11,341 nt of DNA, taken from the NCBI GenBank assembly GCA_963592435.1, contig CAVAWT010000041.1, positions 1 through 11,341 of the forward strand, given 5' to 3'. The position numbers were made by a program, and so were the translations under genes. The stretch is from Phoenicibacter sp963592435 (GTDB lineage: Bacteria; Actinomycetota; Coriobacteriia; Coriobacteriales; Eggerthellaceae). The stretch's first letter is position 1; the number at the start of each line of letters is the position of its first letter. The notes below the pieces were generated by a model. The model searched no databases, was not told the origin of the DNA, and was given only the letters and a program-made list of their open reading frames with translations. This document shows positions 6,159 through 11,341 of the stretch, one piece after another.

Positions 6159-8606
6159 TTACTCCTCTTCTTTAAAGTGTTCCTGCGCAATTTTGGCAGT
6201 GGCTGTTGCGTCTTTTGCATAGAAATCTGCGTTAATCTTTTTCGCGTAATCTTCCGTTAGAACTGCTCCACCAACGATGACCTTACAGTTGTCCAGTTCG
6301 CTGTGAAGAATTTCGATTGTCTCCTTCATGGAAAGAACAGTTGTTGTCATTAGTGCAGAGAGGCCAACCAGCGTGACATTTTCACTGCGCGCTGTGTCAA
6401 GAATTACTTGCGGAGGAACATCTTTGCCTAAATCAATAACGTCAAAACCGTAGTTTTCCAAAACCATTTTCACAATGTTTTTGCCGATGTCGTGAATGTC
6501 GCCTTGCACCGTCGCAAGGATAATTTTCTTTGAGTCAGAAGTGTTTGAAATATTTTTTTCAGACGATTTCTTGATAACATCAAAGCCTGCTTTCGCTGCC
6601 TGCGATGAAGCCATAAGTTGTGGTAAAAAGAACTCATCGTTTTCGTATTTCTCACCAACAATGTCAAGGGCAGGTATGAACAAATTGTTAATGACGTCAA
6701 GTGGCTGACGCTCTTTTAGCAGTTCTTCCGTTGCTGAAGCCACAGCATCCTTTTGCCCCGTAAGGATAAACTCGACAACGCTCGACTCAGCGTCTAATTT
6801 AGTGCTTTTAGGGTTTTCCTCAACTTTACTTTCAGCTCCACCGTATGCTTTTATAAACTGTTCAGCGTTTTTATCTTGACCATTCAAAACCTTGAAAGCA
6901 CTAATTGTGTCCGCGTAACTGGCCGATTTAGGGTTGATGATGGCCATATCAAGTCCACATCCAAATGCTGCAGCCAAAAATGTTGAATTTATTAAGCTAC
7001 GCTCAGGCAAACCAAAGCTGATATTTGAAACACCGAGAGATGTTTTAACGCCAAGTTCGTTTTTGATTAACGTTATACACTTTAGAATCTCTCCTGTTTC
7101 ATCTTGGTTTGTTGAACATGCCATTGCTAAGCAGTCAATAACAACATCTTCTCTTGCAAGCCCAGCATCTAATGCACGCTCAACAATACGTTTCGCAATT
7201 TCAAAGCGACCTTCAGCGGTGCTTGGGATTCCATCTTCATCTAATGTGAGACCAATAACGGCACAACCGTAATGTTTGGCCACCTTAAGCACTGTTCTTA
7301 AGCTTTCTTCCTTCCCGTTAACACTGTTGATGAGCGGTTTTCCTGCGTAACTTCTCACAGATTTTTCAACTGCTTCAACGTCAGAAGAATCGATGACCAA
7401 AGGAAGGGATGTTGATTCAGATATCTTTTGCACTGCCTCATAAAGAACTTCTGGCTCATCAATTTGAGGCAACCCAACGTTAACGTCGAGCAAGTCTGCA
7501 CCTAGTTGTTGCTGAGATATTGCTTCTGAAACCACATATTTGAAATCTCGCTCAATGAGCGCACTTTTAAGTTTAGGCTTTCCTGTTGGGTTAATTCTCT
7601 CTCCAATTGTTGCAACTTTGTTGGCATTTGCTGGCAGAACAACTGAAGTTTGCGAACTAGTTAAAACAGTCGCCTCCTCGTAACTTCTCTTAACTGGTTT
7701 CTTGCCACTTATTACTTTTGCCAACTGAGAAATGTATTCAGGAGTCGTTCCGCAACATCCTCCAATTATGCTTGCCCCACATTGCAGAATTTTCTCCATT
7801 GATGTTGCAAAACTTTCCGCGTCAACATCGTAAACTGTTTTGCCTTCTTCTTCACGCGGAAGGCCTGCGTTAGGCTGCACAATTAAAGGGCAACGAGCGC
7901 GTCTTGCCATCTCTTCTGCTTGGTCAACCAACTGATCAGGTCCCACAGAACAATTCATTCCAACAGCATTTGCCCCAAGAGATGAAAGAACTTCAGCTGC
8001 AATCAGCGGTGTGGTGCCAAAAAAAGTGCGCTTGTCTTCTTCGAACGTCATTGAAACAAAAACTGGCAACTTGCAATTTTCTTTAGCAGCAAGAAGCGCG
8101 GCTTTTGCCTCCTTTATGTCGCCAATTGTCTCAATTAAAATTATGTCGCAACCTGCTACGTCAGCTGCCTTAACTTGCTCAGCAAACAGTTCATAGGCAG
8201 CATCAAACCTTAGTTCTCCCAAAGGCTCAATGAGGCACCCTAAAGGTCCAATGTCGCCAGCAATATACCTTGCGCCAGCCTCTCTTGCACATTTTGTGGC
8301 TACCTCATACACTTCTTCTACGCTAGCAGAATTTGCAAGCTTAAGTCTGTTTGCCCCGAAAGTGTTTGTTGTTATAACTTGCGCACCAGCTTCGATGAAA
8401 TTTTCGTGAATTTCCTTGATGTCGTCAGCGTGCGTTAAGTTAAGAAGTTCAGGTAGTCCGTCGTCTTTAAGAAGTTCTCGCTTCTGAAGTTGCGTGCCCA
8501 TGGCGCCGTCTACCAGCAAATATTCTTCACCAAGAAGACATTTTCTTAAGAACTCATCCTTGATTTTCAGGTTCTCGAGATTTCTAGACGTGATGTTTGT
8601 ATACAT
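6159..8606 (-). CDS. metH: Cobalamin-dependent methionine synthase, lacking activation domain
   Basis: MetH transfers a methyl group from 5-methyl-tetrahydrofolate through cobalamin to homocysteine, making methionine in the cytoplasm. Residues 26-300 are the homocysteine-binding barrel with VDGAMGTQL at 32-40 and zinc ligands Cys219, Cys284 and Cys285. Residues 328-590 are the folate (pterin)-binding barrel with GERINPTGKPKLK, DVNVG and VIDSSD. Residues 600-685 are the cobalamin cap domain. Residues 693-812 are the cobalamin-binding domain with DIHDIG at 703-708, whose His705 is the lower cobalt ligand. At 815 aa it ends there. The C-terminal AdoMet-dependent reactivation domain of the E. coli enzyme (about 1,227 aa) is absent, as in many anaerobes. 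It follows metF by 9 bases; no strong ribosome binding site is visible, so translational coupling is likely. Confidence 0.95.
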   Translation of the reverse strand: MYTNITSRNLENLKIKDEFLRKCLLGEEYLLVDGAMGTQLQKRELLKDDGLPELLNLTHADDIKEIHENFIEAGAQVITTNTFGANRLKLANSASVEEVYEVATKCAREAGARYIAGDIGPLGCLIEPLGELRFDAAYELFAEQVKAADVAGCDIILIETIGDIKEAKAALLAAKENCKLPVFVSMTFEEDKRTFFGTTPLIAAEVLSSLGANAVGMNCSVGPDQLVDQAEEMARRARCPLIVQPNAGLPREEEGKTVYDVDAESFATSMEKILQCGASIIGGCCGTTPEYISQLAKVISGKKPVKRSYEEATVLTSSQTSVVLPANANKVATIGERINPTGKPKLKSALIERDFKYVVSEAISQQQLGADLLDVNVGLPQIDEPEVLYEAVQKISESTSLPLVIDSSDVEAVEKSVRSYAGKPLINSVNGKEESLRTVLKVAKHYGCAVIGLTLDEDGIPSTAEGRFEIAKRIVERALDAGLAREDVVIDCLAMACSTNQDETGEILKCITLIKNELGVKTSLGVSNISFGLPERSLINSTFLAAAFGCGLDMAIINPKSASYADTISAFKVLNGQDKNAEQFIKAYGGAESKVEENPKSTKLDAESSVVEFILTGQKDAVASATEELLKERQPLDVINNLFIPALDIVGEKYENDEFFLPQLMASSQAAKAGFDVIKKSSEKNISNTSDSKKIILATVQGDIHDIGKNIVKMVLENYGFDVIDLGKDVPPQVILDTARSENVTLVGLSALMTTTVLSMKETIEILHSELDNCKVIVGGAVLTEDYAKKINADFYAKDATATAKIAQEHFKEEE
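6162..6168 (-). promoter_or_regulatory. Ribosome binding site of the MHS transporter inside metH
   Basis: AGAGGAG on the minus strand overlaps the last Glu codons of metH, directly before its TAA, and sits 10 bases before the transporter ATG at 6151. This fixes the transporter start and implies that ribosomes finishing metH help initiate it. Confidence 0.65.
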
Positions 8607-8615
8607 ATTCAGAGA

Positions 8616-9482
8616 TTACTTTGCAGACAATGCTTCAACAGCTGCTTTTGCGATGTTGGGCTTGTTCATAGTGTACACATGCAACCCATCAACTCCATTT
8701 TCTTTTAAGTCGACGAGCTGATTACATGCATATTCTATGCCCGCTTTAACAAGGCTTTCCTCGTTATCTTCATACCTTGCAAGAAGCTTAATAATTTTGC
8801 TCGGAAGAGAAGCTCCACACATAAACACCATACGTTGAATTTGGCCTTTGCTCAAAAAGGGCATTATCCCTGCGGTAATTGGCGCTTTAATTCCAGCGGC
8901 TTGCGTTTCCTCCCAGAATTTATAAAAGTAAGAATTGTCGAAGAACAACTGGGACACAAAAAAACTTGCACCTGCGTCTTCTTTCTGCTTCAGGAACTCG
9001 ATGTTGTCTTTAGCACTGTCGCAATCAATGTGCCCTTCTGGGTACGCCGCTGCTCCAACGCAAAACCCAGCGTCAACTAAAAGCGGAATTAAGTCCTTTG
9101 CATACTTGAAATCGGAAGCAGCGCTATTGTCAAAAAGGTCTCCTCGAAGTGCAAGAACGTTGTCAATACCTTTCTGCTTCATCGTTTCAATTGATTCGTC
9201 AATCGAAGTTTTTGTCGCGTTTGCGCAAGTTAAATGTGCAACAGAAGGCACGTCAAACTCGGTTTGCAACATGCTTGCGATGTCGGAAGTGGCTTGCTTG
9301 TTATTAGAACCGCCAGCAGAATAAGTAACAGATATGAAATCTGGATTATATTCCACCAGAGTTACTGCAAGGTTACGCGCCTCTTCAACGCCCAATTTTC
9401 CCTTAGGCGGAAAAATCTCGATTGAGACAGGAATCTCCTGCGTACGCTTCGCATTATCAAAAATTTCTGAAATTGTTTTCAT
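8616..9482 (-). CDS. metF: Methylenetetrahydrofolate reductase
   Basis: MetF reduces 5,10-methylene-tetrahydrofolate to 5-methyl-tetrahydrofolate with FAD, supplying the methyl donor for the adjacent MetH. The 288-aa length is normal for the bacterial single-domain enzyme. Motifs in order are SIEIFPPKG at 20-28 (Glu22, catalytic Glu), VTYSAGGS at 52-59, AHLTCA at 82-87, ALRGD at 111-115 (Asp115, flavin-tuning Asp), AAYPEGH at 145-151, SQLFFD at 177-182 (Gln178, folate binding), GIMP at 205-208 and GLHVYTMNKP at 266-275. I start it at 9482 rather than 9539 because the 19 extra residues are not family-like and would run into the divergent gene. No ribosome binding site precedes the ATG, but a TATACT box ends 10 bases upstream, suggesting a very short leader. 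It is the first gene of the metF-metH-transporter operon. Confidence 0.95.
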   Translation of the reverse strand: MKTISEIFDNAKRTQEIPVSIEIFPPKGKLGVEEARNLAVTLVEYNPDFISVTYSAGGSNNKQATSDIASMLQTEFDVPSVAHLTCANATKTSIDESIETMKQKGIDNVLALRGDLFDNSAASDFKYAKDLIPLLVDAGFCVGAAAYPEGHIDCDSAKDNIEFLKQKEDAGASFFVSQLFFDNSYFYKFWEETQAAGIKAPITAGIMPFLSKGQIQRMVFMCGASLPSKIIKLLARYEDNEESLVKAGIEYACNQLVDLKENGVDGLHVYTMNKPNIAKAAVEALSAK

Positions 9483-9492
9483 AGTGCATATA

Positions 9493-9498
9493 AGTATA
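9493..9498 (-). promoter_or_regulatory. -10 box of the metF operon
   Basis: TATACT on the minus strand lies 10 bases before the metF ATG, placing transcription start about 3-4 bases before the codon. The -35 region is not recognisable. The 55-base gap to the divergent gene leaves no room for a SAM or cobalamin riboswitch or a T-box leader. Confidence 0.45.
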
Positions 9499-9521
9499 CA
9501 AAACAAAACCAGCAATTCTCG

Positions 9522-9530
9522 TGTTAACAT
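9522..9530 (+). promoter_or_regulatory. Extended -10 promoter of the DUF1295 gene (leaderless)
   Basis: TGT plus TAACAT forms an extended -10 ending 7 bases before the ATG at 9538, so the transcript should begin at the start codon. TGTTAACA (9522-9529) is also an 8-bp palindrome. No -35 is evident. Confidence 0.45.
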
Positions 9531-9537
9531 ATGAAAC

Positions 9538-10350
9538 ATGCTAACAAGTTACATAACATTATTAATTGTTTGTGGGCTGTTGTGTGCCTGCGGGTTTTAC
9601 AAATATGTCTACTTCATTTCCATCGGCTACGGTCTTGCAATTGCGGGCGGTGCAGTGGCAATTTTTGTGCTTTATGTGCTATATCCAACGGATGCGCCGA
9701 TGCTAATTCTGCTTATGCAGATGGTGCTTTTTATGACATATGGCCTGCGTCTGGCTGGTTTTCTGCTTCATCGTGAACTTAAGAGTACGTCATATAGAAA
9801 ATCCGAGATCGCAAAACAAACGCTTGTTGATAAAAGCTCTCAGCGCCAACCTTTCTTAAAAGCGTTCTTTATTTGGATTGCTGTGACTTTACTTTACGTT
9901 GCACAAGTTTCTCCAATGTTGTTTCGCTCGCTGAATGGTTCGACGGATTTAGTTGTTCCAATTGTCGGAGGAATAATCTCGTTGGCAGGCATTCTGTTGG
10001 AAGCAATTGCTGACAAACAAAAAGGAATTCAGAAACAAAAACGTCCCGACATGGTGGCGTGTGAGGGGCTATACAAACTCGTCAGGCTTCCAAACTACTT
10101 CGGAGAAATCGTCTTTTGGGTTGGAGTTTTTGTTGGTGGAATTTCAACATACAACTCGCCTTTTCAGTGGATTGTAGCAATTATTGCACTCGTGTCCATT
10201 ATCTATGTGATGATTGGAAGCGCCAAACGCGTTGACGCAAGGCAACTTAAAAATTACTCCAACAACGAAGAATATGTGGCCTACGCTTCCACAACTCCGA
10301 TTCTCTTCCCATTTATTCCAATTTATCACTTTGCAAAAAAGGAAGAGTAG
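9538..10350 (+). CDS. DUF1295 / steroid 5-alpha-reductase-like membrane protein
   Basis: This 270-aa protein has about six to seven hydrophobic segments and matches the DUF1295 family, related in fold to steroid 5-alpha reductases and isoprenylcysteine methyltransferases. The diagnostic C-terminal half shows GILLEAIADKQK at 151-162, then EGLYKLVRLPNYFGEIVFW at 176-194, and a closing YVAYASTTP near 246-254. The usual VRHPNYFGE core reads VRLPNYFGE here, with Leu in place of His. It is an integral membrane protein; the reaction and substrate are not established for bacterial members. It is divergent from metF by 55 bases, with no ribosome binding site and a -10 box next to the ATG. It ends before a strong terminator that it shares with the opposing gene. 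Family call is firm, function is unknown. Confidence 0.85.
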   Translation: MLTSYITLLIVCGLLCACGFYKYVYFISIGYGLAIAGGAVAIFVLYVLYPTDAPMLILLMQMVLFMTYGLRLAGFLLHRELKSTSYRKSEIAKQTLVDKSSQRQPFLKAFFIWIAVTLLYVAQVSPMLFRSLNGSTDLVVPIVGGIISLAGILLEAIADKQKGIQKQKRPDMVACEGLYKLVRLPNYFGEIVFWVGVFVGGISTYNSPFQWIVAIIALVSIIYVMIGSAKRVDARQLKNYSNNEEYVAYASTTPILFPFIPIYHFAKKEE

Positions 10351-10379
10351 CGGCGACGTTGCTATAATTTCCACTAAAA

Positions 10380-10399
10380 AAGAGCCCCGAGGGGCTCTT
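10380..10399. terminator. Bidirectional Rho-independent terminator
   Basis: AAGAGCCCC pairs with GGGGCTCTT in a 9-bp GC-rich hairpin between two convergent genes. On the minus strand it is followed by six T residues, making it a strong terminator for the oxidase-like gene. On the plus strand it is followed only by CGTTT, so it is weaker for the DUF1295 gene. Confidence 0.9.
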
Positions 10400-10417
10400 C
10401 GTTTAACTTTGGAACAA

Positions 10418-10810
10418 CTATAGCTCTACACTTCGTGGTTGTGAGGTAAACGAATAAAAGGTCGCGTTTGCATCTTTGAGGCAGAAAACTTCGGTGTTGC
10501 CGTCGTCGGCAGAATACATCTTTTGCAAATCAGGATAGGCGTCGAGCATGCTTTGACGCGCCTCCACCCGATCGTCCTCGATCAGTTCGCCCGAAACACG
10601 CAACCAAACACCATCCTTAAACGCGCATATCTCAGCTTTAGAATTAGCGTGCAACTGTTTTGACACATCCTTCACCTTGCCAGTTTGGATGTAGAGTTTA
10701 CCCTCGAAAACGTGCGCTGTCCCAAACGGACGAACGCGAGGCTGATCTCCATCAGCAGTTGCCAAATAATAGACTTGCGCTTCTTTTAAAAACTTAACAA
10801 CTTCATCCAT
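10418..10810 (-). CDS. Pyridoxamine 5'-phosphate oxidase family protein
   Basis: This 130-aa protein is a small split-barrel flavoprotein of the pyridoxamine 5'-phosphate oxidase-like family. Residues 15-30 (YLATADGDQPRVRPFG) are the typical first strands that contact FMN phosphate. They are followed by KLYIQTGKVKDVSKQL at 38-53 and WLRVSGEL at 69-76. Such short members bind FMN or F420 and perform varied reductions; true vitamin B6 synthesis is unlikely because PdxH enzymes are longer. It should be a cytoplasmic homodimer. The start at 10810 is supported by AAAGGA 6 bases upstream, and a TATAAA lies at 10824-10829 without a good -35. It is transcribed alone and ends 18 bases before the hairpin terminator. 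Family is sure; cofactor and substrate are unknown. Confidence 0.88.
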   Translation of the reverse strand: MDEVVKFLKEAQVYYLATADGDQPRVRPFGTAHVFEGKLYIQTGKVKDVSKQLHANSKAEICAFKDGVWLRVSGELIEDDRVEARQSMLDAYPDLQKMYSADDGNTEVFCLKDANATFYSFTSQPRSVEL

Positions 10811-10938
10811 TGCAATTCCTTTCTTTATAAAACCTGATTGAAGTAATTCTTATTATTGCAGATTTCTGAGGGTTAGTGCCAAGATAATGAGTGCAATGAT
10901 TATATCCAAATATGTCCCGAAACCTCATTTAGCGCCGC

Positions 10939-10950
10939 TTCTTTAAAGAA
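10939..10950. repeat. 12-bp palindrome in the gene-free gap before the tRNA
   Basis: TTCTTTAAAGAA is a perfect 12-bp palindrome in the 191-base gap between the oxidase-like gene and tRNA-Pro. No promoter lies nearby to assign a role, and apart from this and the adjacent tandem repeat I see nothing else in the gap. Confidence 0.4.
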
Positions 10951-10973
10951 CATAAATACAAACATAAATACAA
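10950..10973. repeat. Tandem 12-bp direct repeat downstream of tRNA-Pro
   Basis: ACATAAATACAA occurs twice in perfect tandem (10950-10961, 10962-10973), followed by more A residues. On the minus strand it reads as T-rich sequence about 30-50 bases past the tRNA 3' end, and the run of six T at 10972-10977 may help end the tRNA transcript, though only a 3-bp hairpin precedes it. Confidence 0.6.
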
Positions 10974-11001
10974 AAAAGCATTGCTCTACCAGCGTTTCTA
11001 A

Positions 11002-11078
<77 letters not shown>

Positions 11079-11093
11079 AAATGTAACGTATCT

Positions 11094-11102
11094 ATTTTAA
11101 CA
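11094..11102 (-). promoter_or_regulatory. Extended -10 promoter of tRNA-Pro
   Basis: TGT plus TAAAAT on the minus strand ends 15 bases before the tRNA 5' end, giving a precursor leader of about 8-9 bases. The -35 is not clear. It resembles the extended -10 boxes of three protein genes in the window. Confidence 0.5.
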
Positions 11103-11131
11103 GAAATGCGTGAAGCAAGCCTGAGCTTCTT

Positions 11132-11149
11132 AGGAGACTGAGGAGACTG
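11132..11149. repeat. Tandem 9-bp direct repeat
   Basis: AGGAGACTG occurs twice in perfect tandem (11132-11140, 11141-11149), directly next to the CAGACAT repeat cluster. It may be a small slippage duplication or the edge of a mobile-element remnant. Confidence 0.5.
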
Positions 11150-11222
11150 GCTCAGACATTTTTTCGGTCGTTTTCCATGGTGTCAGACATCTTTTTCGTG
11201 AACGGAAAAAGGTGTCAGACAT
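11149..11222. repeat. Cluster of three CAGACAT repeats
   Basis: Three copies in the same orientation start at 11149 (GGCTCAGACAT), 11179 (GGTGTCAGACAT) and 11211 (GGTGTCAGACAT), spaced 30 and 32 bases apart. The first two are followed by a T run and CG; the last is preceded by an A run. The remainder to the window end (11223-11341) shows no gene or structure I can support. The cluster resembles REP or transposase-associated repeats with a GTGTCAGACAC core, but no transposase is in view. Confidence 0.65.
11181..11221. repeat. Imperfect 17-bp inverted repeat (REP-like hairpin)
   Basis: TGTCAGACATCTTTTTC (11181-11197) is inverted at 11205-11221 with 15 of 17 positions paired around a 7-base loop. 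Each arm also holds TGTCAGACA, itself a 9-bp palindrome around a central A. The structure could be the end of a mobile element, a REP unit or a weak terminator. Confidence 0.65.
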
Positions 11223-11341
11223 ACCAAGTGAGGAAATCTGTGATGCAAAACCTCTGATGAAATTGAGCCGAAAATCCAAAAACCTATCGTCATTTTTTAC
11301 CACTTTTTGTGAAATTAAATTAGATGTCCTTTTAGCGAGAA

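Noticed and set aside
6152..6220. 464-aa version of the MHS transporter starting inside metH
   Set aside because: The extension is antisense-free but overlaps metH coding sequence in another frame, is basic and not family-like, and the site AGGAG favours 6151.
4826..9482. Frameshift or pseudogene in the met operon
   Set aside because: All three reading frames are intact with their motifs in order and at normal spacing.
9483..9537. SAM or cobalamin riboswitch for metF-metH
   Set aside because: The gap is too short and the -10 box is next to the start codon.
9483..9539. Longer metF start at 9539
   Set aside because: The added 19 residues overlap the divergent gene's start and promoter and precede the normal MetF N-terminus.
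11149..11222. CRISPR array
   Set aside because: Repeats are only 11-12 bases, three in number, two of them form an inverted repeat, and no cas gene is present.

Overview
The window is ordinary bacterial chromosome of fairly low G+C (about 40% by eye, not counted) with compact genes. I infer a low-G+C actinobacterium, most plausibly Coriobacteriia/Atopobiaceae-like. The basis is several genes whose start codon sits only 6-10 bases after a -10 box with no ribosome binding site (leaderless or nearly so), a cobalamin-dependent methionine synthase without its activation domain, and a HicB with a C-terminal DNA-binding domain. A low-G+C Firmicute is not excluded; no taxonomic marker gene is present.

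Layout. (1) 61-3724, all on the minus strand, looks like an accessory block. Read in transcription order it holds a GIY-YIG nuclease with a C-terminal DUF4357 domain, a cysteine-rich 301-aa protein of unknown function, a 112-aa orphan with its own promoter, the HicA toxin and HicB antitoxin under a near-perfect promoter, and a YdeI/OmpD-associated family protein. (2) 3725-3865 is a divergent promoter region, followed on the plus strand by a bile acid:sodium symporter (BASS) family transporter. (3) 4826-9482 on the minus strand is a tight operon: metF (methylenetetrahydrofolate reductase), metH (cobalamin-dependent methionine synthase of 815 aa) and an MHS-type MFS transporter, with gaps of 9 and 7 bases. 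MetF makes 5-methyl-tetrahydrofolate, MetH uses it to methylate homocysteine, and the transporter is translationally linked to them but has an unknown substrate. (4) 9538-10350, plus strand and divergent from metF, is a DUF1295 membrane protein. It converges on a pyridoxamine-5'-phosphate-oxidase-like flavoprotein (10418-10810) with a strong bidirectional terminator between them. (5) The right end holds tRNA-Pro(GGG) on the minus strand with encoded CCA, then 260 bases without a convincing gene. That stretch contains three spaced copies of a CAGACAT-containing repeat, two of which form a long imperfect inverted repeat resembling a REP/RAYT or IS-end sequence.

No stretch over 300 bases lacks a gene. 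I see no CRISPR array, rRNA, intact insertion sequence or riboswitch. Nothing here is clearly a new system. The strongest leads are the nuclease plus cysteine-rich pair, the metF-metH-transporter coupling, and the repeat cluster at the right edge.
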